A DNA stretch of 24,176 nt from the NCBI GenBank assembly GCA_035541475.1, contig DATKND010000035.1:1-24176 (forward strand), given 5' to 3'. The stretch is from DASUFZ01 sp035541475 (lineage in GTDB: Bacteria; Myxococcota_A; UBA9160; SMWR01). Both the position numbers and the translations under genes were made by a program. Under the pieces are notes generated by a model. That model worked only from the letters and a program-made list of their open reading frames with translations, was not told where the DNA came from and did not search any database. This document shows, one piece after another, positions 1-7,735 of the stretch (within the stretch, counting starts at the first letter, position 1; every line of letters starts with the position of its first letter).

Positions 1-283
1 GCCCGGTGAACTCGGGAAAGTTGTTCGTCTTGAACAACATCTCCAGCGCCTCGCGCCATCGGTTCTTGTAAACCAGGTCATTCCATTCCGGGATGATGTT
101 GCCAAGGGGACAGCCGTTGTTGCAGAACGGAATGCCGCAATCCATGCAGCGCGCCGCCTGCTGACGCGTCTCGTCGGGCTGGAAGTCCGACTGCACGCAC
201 TTCCAGTCCTGCACCCGCTCGTCGACCGCGCGGTACGCCGTGCCGCGTCGGGCGTACTTCAGGAATCCGCGAACGTCAGCCAT
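1..283 (-). CDS. gltD: Glutamate synthase [NADPH] small subunit, N-terminal part (cut by window edge)
   Basis: Only the first 94 residues are in the window; the gene continues past position 1. The small subunit passes electrons from NADPH through FAD and iron-sulfur clusters to the GltB large subunit, for glutamine-dependent glutamate synthesis in the cytoplasm. Visible here is the N-terminal ferredoxin-like cysteine motif C46-x2-C49-x4-C54-x3-C58-P (CMDCGIPFCNNGCP), the [4Fe-4S] ligand pattern of the GltD and dihydropyrimidine dehydrogenase family. It is followed by the family-typical stretch IIPEWNDLVYKNRWREAL. The ATG at 283 lies inside the end of gltB: the shared bases ATGGCTGA hold both the gltD start and the gltB TGA, an 8-base overlap, so the two genes are almost certainly translationally coupled. 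The flavin domains cannot be checked in this window. Confidence 0.95.
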   Translation of the reverse strand, partial: MADVRGFLKYARRGTAYRAVDERVQDWKCVQSDFQPDETRQQAARCMDCGIPFCNNGCPLGNIIPEWNDLVYKNRWREALEMLFKTNNFPEFTG

Positions 284-3200
284 TGCCGCTCCCCGCTTCG
301 ATGCGCTCGGACAGCGCGCGCTTGTAGTCTCGCGGGAAGACCTTCACGAATCGGCGCGCCAGATCGTCCCACTTGCGCAGCACTTCCTCCGCCTTCCGGC
401 TCCTCGTGTACTGGAAGTGCTTGCGCACCATGCGCTCGATCACCTCGAGATCGGAATCCTGGAGCGGATCGAGGTCCACGGTCTCGGTGTTGACGCGGCT
501 CGCGAACTGACCGTCCTCGTCGAGGACGTAGGCGATGCCGCCGCTCATGCCTGCCGCGAAGTTCCGGCCGGTGCGACCGAGCACGACCACCACGCCGCCC
601 GTCATGTACTCGCAGCCGTGGTCGCCGACGCCCTCCACCACCGCCGACGCGCCGCTGTTCCGCACGCCGAAGCGCTCACCCGCGAGACCCTGGAAGTAGG
701 CCTCTCCGCTGGTCGCGCCGTAGAGCACGACGTTGCCGGTGATGATGTTCTCCGCGGGATCGAAGGTCGCGCCGCGCGGAACGCGCACGACGATCCGCGC
801 GCCGCACAGACCCTTGCCGCAGTAGTCGTTCGTCTCGCCCTCCACCTCGAAGGTCATGCCTCGCGTGCAGAAGGCGGCCAGGCTCTGTCCCGCACTGCCG
901 CGCAGCCGCAAGGTGATGGTGTTGTCCGGAAGGCCTTCCTCGCCATATCGACGGGAGACCTCGGAGCCGAGGATCGTTCCGAGCGTGCGCTCGGTGTTCC
1001 GGATCTCGCGCTCGATCAGCACCTTCTCGCCGCTCTCGAGCGCGGGCCGCGCGAGCCGCAGGAGCTCCGCGTCCGTGACCTTCTCGAGCTCGCCCTCGAG
1101 CGCCTGCTTCTCGCAGTGGTGGATCGCGTGCGGCACGTCCATCCGCTGCAGCAGCGGCGAGAAGTCGAGGCCCTTCTGCTTCCAGTGATGGACGGCCGGG
1201 CCCGCCTCGAGGAACTCGACGCGGCCGATCATGTCGTCGACGCGGCGGAAGCCGAGCCCTGCCATGATCTCGCGCAGCTCCTCCGCGATCCACAGGAAGT
1301 ACTGCACGACGCTCTCAGGTGTCCCCGCGAAGCGCTTGCGCAGCACGGGGTCCTGCGTCGCGATGCCGACGGGGCACGTGTTGAGGTGGCACACCCGCAT
1401 CAGGATGCAGCCGAGCGCCACGAGCGGCGCCGTCGAGAAGCCGAACTCGTCGGCTCCGAGCAGCGCCGCGATCGCGACGTCGCGACCCGTCTTGAGGCCG
1501 CCGTCGGTCTGCACGCGGATGCGCGCGCGCAGGTCGTTCAGCACCAAGGTCTGCTGCGTCTCGGCCAGGCCGATCTCCCAGGGCAGGCCCGCGTGCTTGA
1601 TCGACGCGAGCGGCGAGGCGCCGGTGCCTCCGTCCATCCCGCTGATGAGGACACCGTCCGCCTTCCCCTTTGCGACGCCTGCGGCGATCGTGCCGACACC
1701 GCTCACCGACACCAGCTTCACGCTGACGCGCGCGCGCCGGTTCGCGTTCTTCAGGTCGTAGATCAGCTGCGCGAGATCCTCGATCGAGTAGATGTCGTGG
1801 TGCGGCGGCGGCGAGATCAGACCGACGCCGGGGGTCGAGTGGCGCGTGCGCGCGATCGTCTCGTCGACCTTGTGCCCCGGCAGCTCGCCGCCCTCTCCGG
1901 GCTTCGCCCCCTGCGCGATCTTGATCTGCAGCTCGTCGGCGTTGACGAGATACCAGCTCGTGACGCCGAAGCGCCCCGACGCCACCTGCTTGATCGCGCT
2001 GCGCCGCGAGTCGCCGTTCGGCTCCGGCTTGTAACGCGCGGGGTCCTCGCCGCCCTCGCCCGTGTTGCTGCGTCCGCCGAGGCGATTCATCGCGATCGCG
2101 AGCGTCTGGTGCGCGTCGAGCGAGATCGAGCCGTACGACATCGCGCCGGTGCAGAAGCGCTTCACGATCTCGGAGACCGGCTCCACCTCGTCGATCGGGA
2201 CCGACGGCTGCAGGCCCGACTTGAAGCGCAGCAGCCCGCGCAGCGTGCAGGCCGTCGCGGCCTCGCCGTTCGAGGCGCGCGAGAACTCCTTGAAGTCCTC
2301 GTAGCTGCGCCGCTTCAAGGCGATCTGGAGCTTCGACACCGTCTCCGGATCGAAGGTGTGCCGCTCGCCGCGCGCCCTCCACTGGTAGAGGCCGCCGGGG
2401 TCGAGCTCCGGGTACACGAAGTCGTGAGGCGCGAAAGCGCGCTCGTGGCGCATCGCCACCTCGCGCGCGAGCACGTCATACCCGACTCCCGATACGCGCG
2501 AGGCCGTCCCCGTGAAGCAGTGCGCGACGAGATCGCGGTCCAGGCCGACCGCCTCGAAGATCTGCGCGCCGCGATAGCTCTGGAGCGTCGAGATCCCCAT
2601 CTTCGCGAAGGTCTTCAGCAGGCCCTTGTCGCAGGCCTTCACGAAGTTCTTCGTCGCGGTCGCGACGTCGAGCCCCTCGCCGACGTAGGTCCCTTCCAGA
2701 GTGAGCTGCTCGATCGTCTGGAGCGCGAGGTACGGGTTCACCGCGGCGGCGCCGTAGCCGATCAGCAGCGCGAGCTGCGCGACCTCGCGAGCGTCGCCCG
2801 CCTCGCACACGAGGCCGCAGCGGGTGCGGAGCTTCTCGCGCATCAGATGGTGGTGCACGGCTCCGGTCGCGAGCAACATCGGGATCGGCGCGAGATCGGG
2901 CGAGACACCGCGATCCGAGAGGATCAGGATGTTCACTCCTTCGCGGACCGCCGCCTCCGCCTGCGCACACACCGAATCGAGCGCGGCGCGGAGTCCCTGG
3001 CCGCCCTCGGCGAGCTTGAAGAGGCAGGCCAGCGTGCGCGAACGGAAGCCCGGCAGATCGATCTGTCGGATCCGCTCGAGCTCGTCGTCGGTGAGCACGG
3101 GGTGCTCGATGCGAAGGAGACGCGCGTGCTCGGGCGTCTCCTCGAGCAGATTGCCCTCGGCGCCGACCGTCGAGTGGAGCGCCATCACCGGGCGCTCGTT

Positions 3201-4811
3201 GATCGAGTCCATCGCGGGATTCGAGACCTGCGCGAACTTCTGCTTGAAGTAGCGGTACAGCGTCTGCGGCCGATCCGAGAGGCAGGCGAGCGCGGCGTCC
3301 TCGCCCATCGACCCGATCGGCCACTTGCCCTGGACCGCCATCGGCGCGAGCAGGATCCGGAGATCCTCCGCGGTGTAGCCAAAGACCTCCTGCAAGGCGA
3401 AGCGCAGCTCGGGATTGCGGTGCTCCGCCGGCACCTCCCGGCGAGGCAGGTCGCGCAGCAGCACGCGCTCGCGCTCCACCCAGTCCCGATACGGGCGCCG
3501 CGCCACGTAGCGCGCCTTGATCTCCGCGTCCTCGACGATGCGGCCCTCCTCGAGGTCGATGAAGAAGATCTTCCCGGGGTGCAGGCGCTCCTTCTGGAGC
3601 ACCCGTTCCGGCGCGATGTCGAGGACGCCCACCTCCGACGCCATCACGACGAGGCCGTCCTTCGTGACCACGTAGCGCGACGGGCGCAGCCCGTTGCGGT
3701 CGAGCACCGCGCCGATCTTCCGCCCGTCCGTGAAGGCGATCGACGCCGGTCCGTCCCACGGCTCCATCACGAACGAGTGGTACTCGTAGAAGGCTCGCAG
3801 ATCGGGATCCATGTCGTCCCGGTTCTCCCAGGCCTCCGGGATCATCAACAGAATGGCCTCCGGCAGCTCGCGGCCCGCGAGCACCAGGAACTCGAGCGCG
3901 TTGTCGAAGCGCGCGGAGTCCGAGGCTCCCGACCGGACGATCGGATAGAGCTTCGAGAGATCCGCGCCGAAGAGCGGCGAGCGCAGCGTGCCCTCGCGCG
4001 CGTTCATCCAGTTCTGGTTTCCCTGGATCGTGTTGATCTCGCCGTTGTGGGCCAGATATCGGAAGGGGTGCGCGAGGTCCCAGGCGCCGAGCGTGTTGGT
4101 GCTGTATCGCGAGTGCACGAGACAGAGCGCCGACACGAAGTCCGGAGCGCACACGTCGGGATAGAAGCCCTCGATCTGACCGGCGATCAGCAGGCCGACG
4201 TAGGCGAGCGTGCGGCTCGAGAGGCTCGGGACGTAGAAGAAGCCCTCCGCGCCCTCGGTTCCCTGACCGAGCGCCTTCTCGGCGAGGCGACGGATCACGT
4301 AGAGCCTGCGCTCGAAGGCATCCTGGTCGCGCGCCTCGCGGCCCTCCGCCGCGACGAAGACCTGCCGGATGCGCGGCAGGCTCTCGCGCGCGACGCGACC
4401 GATCGCCTGCGGGTCGTGCGGCACCTCCCTCCAGCCGAGCACGCGCTGCCCCTCGGCACGAGCGATGCGCTCGAGCTCCGCCGCCTGCTCCACGGCGCGC
4501 GCGGCATCGCGCGCCAGGAAGATCATGCCGACCGCGTAGCGGCCGACCGCCGGCAGCTCGATCCCGAGCGCCGCCGCCTCGCGACGCATGAATGCGTCGG
4601 GAATCTGCACGAGCAGACCGGCGCCGTCGCCGGTCTCCGGGTCGCAGCCGCACGCGCCGCGGTGCTCGAGGTTGCAGAGCACCTGCACGCCCTGGTGCAC
4701 CACGTCGTGCGACTTCTCGCCGCGAATGTTGGCGACGAAGCCGACGCCGCAGGCGTCGTGCTCGTTCGCCGGGTCGTAGAGGCCTCGGGGCTCGCGCCGC
4801 ATGCCGGTCAT
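276..4811 (-). CDS. gltB: Glutamate synthase large subunit (ferredoxin/NADPH-type GOGAT alpha)
   Basis: 1511 residues, close to the usual ~1500. It converts glutamine plus 2-oxoglutarate to two glutamates. The order is complete: a class II glutamine amidotransferase domain beginning at Cys21 (motif ACGVGFVANI), whose short leader is normally cleaved so that this Cys becomes the N-terminal nucleophile; a central domain; the FMN-binding synthase domain from about residue 880 (TGAMSYGSIS, GGRSNTGEGGEDPARY); the [3Fe-4S] ligands C1135-x5-C1141-x4-C1146 (CILMRVCHLNTC); and the C-terminal GxG beta-helix domain (GGVVVVLGRTGRNFAAGMSGG). The start is placed at ATG 4811 because its ATGA overlaps the stop of the upstream regulator and AGGAGGGG lies about 9 bases before it. 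A second ATG at 4802 is possible. A longer upstream reading is an antisense-frame extension through the regulator gene and lacks family similarity. Stop overlaps gltD. Confidence 0.97.
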   Translation of the reverse strand: MTGMRREPRGLYDPANEHDACGVGFVANIRGEKSHDVVHQGVQVLCNLEHRGACGCDPETGDGAGLLVQIPDAFMRREAAALGIELPAVGRYAVGMIFLARDAARAVEQAAELERIARAEGQRVLGWREVPHDPQAIGRVARESLPRIRQVFVAAEGREARDQDAFERRLYVIRRLAEKALGQGTEGAEGFFYVPSLSSRTLAYVGLLIAGQIEGFYPDVCAPDFVSALCLVHSRYSTNTLGAWDLAHPFRYLAHNGEINTIQGNQNWMNAREGTLRSPLFGADLSKLYPIVRSGASDSARFDNALEFLVLAGRELPEAILLMIPEAWENRDDMDPDLRAFYEYHSFVMEPWDGPASIAFTDGRKIGAVLDRNGLRPSRYVVTKDGLVVMASEVGVLDIAPERVLQKERLHPGKIFFIDLEEGRIVEDAEIKARYVARRPYRDWVERERVLLRDLPRREVPAEHRNPELRFALQEVFGYTAEDLRILLAPMAVQGKWPIGSMGEDAALACLSDRPQTLYRYFKQKFAQVSNPAMDSINERPVMALHSTVGAEGNLLEETPEHARLLRIEHPVLTDDELERIRQIDLPGFRSRTLACLFKLAEGGQGLRAALDSVCAQAEAAVREGVNILILSDRGVSPDLAPIPMLLATGAVHHHLMREKLRTRCGLVCEAGDAREVAQLALLIGYGAAAVNPYLALQTIEQLTLEGTYVGEGLDVATATKNFVKACDKGLLKTFAKMGISTLQSYRGAQIFEAVGLDRDLVAHCFTGTASRVSGVGYDVLAREVAMRHERAFAPHDFVYPELDPGGLYQWRARGERHTFDPETVSKLQIALKRRSYEDFKEFSRASNGEAATACTLRGLLRFKSGLQPSVPIDEVEPVSEIVKRFCTGAMSYGSISLDAHQTLAIAMNRLGGRSNTGEGGEDPARYKPEPNGDSRRSAIKQVASGRFGVTSWYLVNADELQIKIAQGAKPGEGGELPGHKVDETIARTRHSTPGVGLISPPPHHDIYSIEDLAQLIYDLKNANRRARVSVKLVSVSGVGTIAAGVAKGKADGVLISGMDGGTGASPLASIKHAGLPWEIGLAETQQTLVLNDLRARIRVQTDGGLKTGRDVAIAALLGADEFGFSTAPLVALGCILMRVCHLNTCPVGIATQDPVLRKRFAGTPESVVQYFLWIAEELREIMAGLGFRRVDDMIGRVEFLEAGPAVHHWKQKGLDFSPLLQRMDVPHAIHHCEKQALEGELEKVTDAELLRLARPALESGEKVLIEREIRNTERTLGTILGSEVSRRYGEEGLPDNTITLRLRGSAGQSLAAFCTRGMTFEVEGETNDYCGKGLCGARIVVRVPRGATFDPAENIITGNVVLYGATSGEAYFQGLAGERFGVRNSGASAVVEGVGDHGCEYMTGGVVVVLGRTGRNFAAGMSGGIAYVLDEDGQFASRVNTETVDLDPLQDSDLEVIERMVRKHFQYTRSRKAEEVLRKWDDLARRFVKVFPRDYKRALSERIEAGSGNG

Positions 4812-5356
4812 GCCTCGTCCCCTCCTGCGCCCTTGCGCGAGCGGCCTCCCGATCGCCGAGGCCGTTCCACGGCGACCTCCTCCGGAGGCATCGCGATGCG
4901 CGCGCGCTCCATGTGCGTCGAGAGCACGATCATCGTCTCGGTGCGGGAGACGCCCTCGAGCGATCGAACGCGATCGATCAGGTCCTCGAGGCTCTCCGTG
5001 TTCTGCGTCTTGATCTTCAGCATCAGCGTGTGCGCGCCGGTCACGTGGTGGCACTCGAGCACCTCGTCCATCGCCATCACCGCGACCTCGATGCCGCGCA
5101 CCGCGACCGGGCGATCGGTCGACACGCCGATGAAGGCGGTGACGTCGAGACCGAGTCGGCGGGCGTCGAGCAGTGCGGTGTAGGCCTGGATCACGCCCGC
5201 TTCCTCGAGCTTGTGGATGCGCTCGAGCACCGCGGGTGCGGAGAGGCCGACCTTCTCGCCGATGGCCGCGAGAGGCTGCTTACAGTTCTCCTGCAGCAGA
5301 TCGAGAATGGCGCGGTCGGTGGCGTCGAGCTCCAGCGCGATCCGGTTTAATTTCAT
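4808..5356 (-). CDS. Lrp/AsnC family transcriptional regulator
   Basis: 182 residues. An N-terminal winged helix-turn-helix of Lrp type covers about residues 11-60 (LDATDRAILDLLQENCKQPL, then the recognition helix region SAPAVLERIHKLEEAGVI). A RAM ligand-binding and oligomerisation domain follows at about 70-150 (VAVMAMDEVLECHHVTGAHT). These regulators sense amino acids and bind DNA as dimers to hexadecamers. Residues about 156-182 form an extra charged tail (RPRRSGGRSRKGAGG) beyond the usual ~150-165 residue length. ATG 5356 is preceded by AGGAGA about 8 bases upstream. The TGA overlaps the gltB ATG (ATGA), making it the first gene of a regulator-gltB-gltD operon. Enterobacterial Lrp activates gltBD, so control of this operon by the encoded protein, probably with autoregulation, is a sensible inference. 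Which amino acid it senses cannot be read from sequence. Confidence 0.93.
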   Translation of the reverse strand: MKLNRIALELDATDRAILDLLQENCKQPLAAIGEKVGLSAPAVLERIHKLEEAGVIQAYTALLDARRLGLDVTAFIGVSTDRPVAVRGIEVAVMAMDEVLECHHVTGAHTLMLKIKTQNTESLEDLIDRVRSLEGVSRTETMIVLSTHMERARIAMPPEEVAVERPRRSGGRSRKGAGGDEA

Positions 5357-5381
5357 TAGGAATTCTCCTGAATCGAGGGAA

Positions 5382-5417
5382 TGAGTACGGCATTTCTCTC
5401 ATCCTCGTCAAGAGAAA
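5382..5417 (-). promoter_or_regulatory. Candidate promoter with overlapping dyad upstream of the Lrp/AsnC-gltBD operon
   Basis: On the minus strand a TTGACG -35-like element (5406-5411) and a weak -10-like TACTCA (5382-5387) are 18 bases apart. A start near 5375 would give a short leader holding the AGGAGA ribosome site. A perfect 7-base inverted repeat, TTTCTCT (5393-5399) and AGAGAAA (5411-5417), separated by 11 bases, brackets the -35 box and lies in the spacer, as an autoregulatory operator would. The spacing fits a dimer-binding site, but it does not match the E. coli Lrp consensus. Function is inferred. Confidence 0.4.
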
Positions 5418-5470
5418 ACACACGCACATCGCCTGGAGACCCCCTCTCCATTCGGCCAAATTCCGGTCGA

Positions 5471-5484
5471 TTCCCCACGGGGAA
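5471..5484. other. Short palindrome between the phosphodiesterase and regulator genes
   Basis: TTCCCCACGGGGAA is a 6+6 inverted repeat with a 2-base centre, 26 bases beyond the phosphodiesterase stop. As RNA it would need a 4-base loop and has no following U-tract, so it is a poor intrinsic terminator. It might be a protein site or a weak transcript-end structure. Confidence 0.3.
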
Positions 5485-5509
5485 ACCCGACCAAGCCGCG
5501 CGGTGTGAC

Positions 5510-6220
5510 CTATCCCACCAACGCGCGGAGCCGATCGGGGAAGTTGGTGAAGAGGCCGTCGACGCCGATCGCGAGCAGCCGGCGCATCGCGTCGGGCTCG
5601 TCGACGGTGTAGACGTGGACGGCCAGGCCTTCCGCGTGCGCCGCGGCCACCGTGTCCGAGGTCGCGAGCACGGCGGAGAAGTGGACGGCCTCTGCGCCGA
5701 AGCGGCGCGCTCGCTCCCGCCAGCCCTCGGCCGCGCGCGACGACACCAGCACGCCGATCCGCGCATCGGGCGACCGCTCTCGCAGCTCGGCGAGAACCGG
5801 GTCGTAGAACGACGAGAAGAGGGTCTCGTCGAGGAGGCCCCGCGAGTCGACGCGCTTCAGTGCCTCCACCACGAGCCCCGCATACGGGCCACGGGTCGAT
5901 TGCTTGAGCTCGAGGTTGAAGGGGATGCGGGCGCCGAAGCCGTCGAGCACCTCGTCGAGCGTCGGGACCCGCTCTCCGCCTCCCGCGTCGAGACTTCGGA
6001 CCTCAGCGAGGCTCGCGTCCGCGATCTCGCCCCGACCGCCGAGCCCCTGGAGCCGCTCGTCGTGCGTGACGACGATCTCGCCGTCGCGCGTGCGGTGGAG
6101 GTCGATCTCGATCATGTCCGCTCGCTGCCGGATGGCGAGCTCGTAGGCCGGAAGCGTGTTCTCGGGCCGATGCCCGGAGGCGCCGCGATGGGCGATCACG
6201 AGCGGTCGCGCGGGGCGCAC
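5510..6220 (-). CDS. Glycerophosphodiester phosphodiesterase (GDPD family)
   Basis: 236 residues from GTG 6220. It hydrolyses glycerophosphodiesters (deacylated phospholipid head groups) to glycerol-3-phosphate plus an alcohol. The GDPD TIM-barrel signature is clear near the N-terminus: H11-R12-G in VIAHRGASGHRPENT, then E38-x-D40 in EIDLHRTRDG, and H53 in VVTHDE, which together make the metal and acid-base site. PFNLELK and VYTVDE (general barrel-strand motifs) follow, and the protein ends FTNFPDRLRALVG. No signal peptide is visible, so a cytoplasmic enzyme (UgpQ-like rather than periplasmic GlpQ-like) is likely. GTG 6220 sits one base after the glpK TGA, with GAGG about 6 bases upstream. 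Another GTG at 6247 would overlap glpK by 26 bases and add 9 weakly conserved residues. Last gene of the ftsY-glpK run. Confidence 0.92.
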   Translation of the reverse strand: MRPARPLVIAHRGASGHRPENTLPAYELAIRQRADMIEIDLHRTRDGEIVVTHDERLQGLGGRGEIADASLAEVRSLDAGGGERVPTLDEVLDGFGARIPFNLELKQSTRGPYAGLVVEALKRVDSRGLLDETLFSSFYDPVLAELRERSPDARIGVLVSSRAAEGWRERARRFGAEAVHFSAVLATSDTVAAAHAEGLAVHVYTVDEPDAMRRLLAIGVDGLFTNFPDRLRALVG

Positions 6221-6221
6221 C

Positions 6222-7709
6222 TCAGTCCTCGGCCCAGCCGCGGGCACGCTCGACGGCGCGCTTCCAGCCGGCGTAGAGCGCCTCGCGTCGGTCGGTCTCC
6301 ATCCGAGGCTCGAATCGCATCGAGGTCGCCGACGCGAGCGCCGAGGGATCCGACCAGAAGCCGGTCGCGAGCCCGGCCAGCAGCGCCGCTCCGAGCGCCG
6401 TCACCTCGAGCTGCGCCGGGCGCTCGACCGTCTTGCCGAGGATGTCCGCCTGGAACTGCATCAGGAAGTCGTTCGCCGCCGCGCCCCCGTCGACCCGCAG
6501 CGCGGCCAGCGAGATGTCCGCGTCCTGCTGCAGGCACTCGACCACGTCGCGGGTCTGGTACGCGATGGCCTCGAGCGTCGCGCGCACGACGTGCTGGCGT
6601 GTGGTTCCGCGGGTCAACCCGACCAGCACGCCCCGCGCGCGTTCGTCCCAGTACGGCGCGCCGAGCCCCGTGAAGGCCGGCACGAGGTACACGCCACCGC
6701 TGTCGGGAACCTCGCGTGCGAGCGTTTCCGTCTCTGCGGCGCTCGCCACGATCTGGAGCCCGTCGCGCAGCCACTGCACCGCGGAGCCGGTCACGAACAC
6801 GCTGCCCTCGAGCGCGTAGTCGACGCGGCCGCCGAACCCCCACGCGATCGTCGTGACGAGCCCGCTCTGCGACTGCGGCGCCTCTGCGCCGGTGTTCATC
6901 AGCAGGAAGCAACCGGTTCCGTAGGTGTTCTTGGCCTGACCGGGCTGCGTGCACCGCTGTCCGAAGAGAGCCGCCTGCTGATCGCCCGCGATCCCCGCCA
7001 CCGGGATCTCCGCGCCGAACCACTCGCGATCGACGAGCCCGAAGACGCCGCTCGACTCGCGCACCGAGGGCAGCAGCGCGCGCGGGATGTTCAGCGCCTC
7101 GAGCAGCAGCGGATCCCAGGCGCGCTCGTGGATGTTGTAGAGCAGGGTGCGCGACGCGTTCGAGTACTCGGTCGCGTGGACGCGACCGCGCGTCAGCTTG
7201 TGCAGCAGCCAGCTGTCGACCGTGCCGAACGCGAGCTCGCCGCGCTCGGCGCGCTTCTGGCCGTCGGGAATCGCGTCCAGGATGAAGCGCACCTTCGTGC
7301 CCGAGAAGTAGGCGTCGATCACGAGGCCCGTGCGCTTGCGCACCTCGTCCTCGAGCCCGCGACGCCGGAGCGCGTCGCAGATCGGCCCGGTCTGGCGCGA
7401 CTGCCACACGATCGCGCGGTGGACCGGCGCCCCCGACGCGCGCTCCCACACGACGGTGGTCTCGCGCTGGTTCGTGATGCCGATCGCCGCGATGTCCATC
7501 CCGACCGCTCCGGCCTTTCCGAGCGCGCCGCGCGCCGCGCGCAGCTGGCTCTGCCAGATCTCGTCCGCGTCGTGCTCGACCCATCCGGGCTTCGGGAAGT
7601 GCTGCGTGAACTCGTGCTGATCGACCGCCACGACCGAGCCGTCGCGGTCGAACAGGATCGCGCGCGACGACGTGGTTCCCTGGTCGAGCGCCATGACGAA
7701 GCGGGCCAC
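6222..7709 (-). CDS. glpK: Glycerol kinase
   Basis: 495 residues, matching the ~500 of the FGGY-family glycerol kinases. It phosphorylates glycerol with ATP to sn-glycerol-3-phosphate. The N-terminal phosphate loop is ALDQGTTSSRAI (D9-Q10-G11-T12-T13). The substrate-contact and general-base region AGDQQAALFGQ has D243, equivalent to the catalytic Asp near 245 in E. coli GlpK. The ATP-binding parts YGTGCFLLMNTG, PAFTGLGAPYW and LRVDGGAAANDFLMQFQAD are all intact. GTG 7709 was chosen because GGAGA lies about 8 bases upstream and translation then begins just before the conserved first strand. Longer readings run back into ftsY without similarity. It lies 26 bases after ftsY and one base before the phosphodiesterase gene. 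No glycerol facilitator or glycerol-3-phosphate dehydrogenase is in the window. Confidence 0.96.
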   Translation of the reverse strand: MARFVMALDQGTTSSRAILFDRDGSVVAVDQHEFTQHFPKPGWVEHDADEIWQSQLRAARGALGKAGAVGMDIAAIGITNQRETTVVWERASGAPVHRAIVWQSRQTGPICDALRRRGLEDEVRKRTGLVIDAYFSGTKVRFILDAIPDGQKRAERGELAFGTVDSWLLHKLTRGRVHATEYSNASRTLLYNIHERAWDPLLLEALNIPRALLPSVRESSGVFGLVDREWFGAEIPVAGIAGDQQAALFGQRCTQPGQAKNTYGTGCFLLMNTGAEAPQSQSGLVTTIAWGFGGRVDYALEGSVFVTGSAVQWLRDGLQIVASAAETETLAREVPDSGGVYLVPAFTGLGAPYWDERARGVLVGLTRGTTRQHVVRATLEAIAYQTRDVVECLQQDADISLAALRVDGGAAANDFLMQFQADILGKTVERPAQLEVTALGAALLAGLATGFWSDPSALASATSMRFEPRMETDRREALYAGWKRAVERARGWAED

Positions 7710-7735
7710 GCGCCGTCTCTCCGGGCTCGCGCCGA

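Noticed and set aside
240..5183. A very long plus-strand open frame opposite gltB and the regulator
   Set aside because: It mirrors a well-recognised gene, has Arg/Ala/His-rich low-complexity translation, no motifs and no ribosome site. Long antisense frames are expected at this GC content.
6221..6247. A longer phosphodiesterase start at GTG 6247
   Set aside because: It would overlap glpK by 26 bases and adds unconserved residues; GTG 6220 immediately follows the glpK stop and has GAGG upstream. Not excluded.
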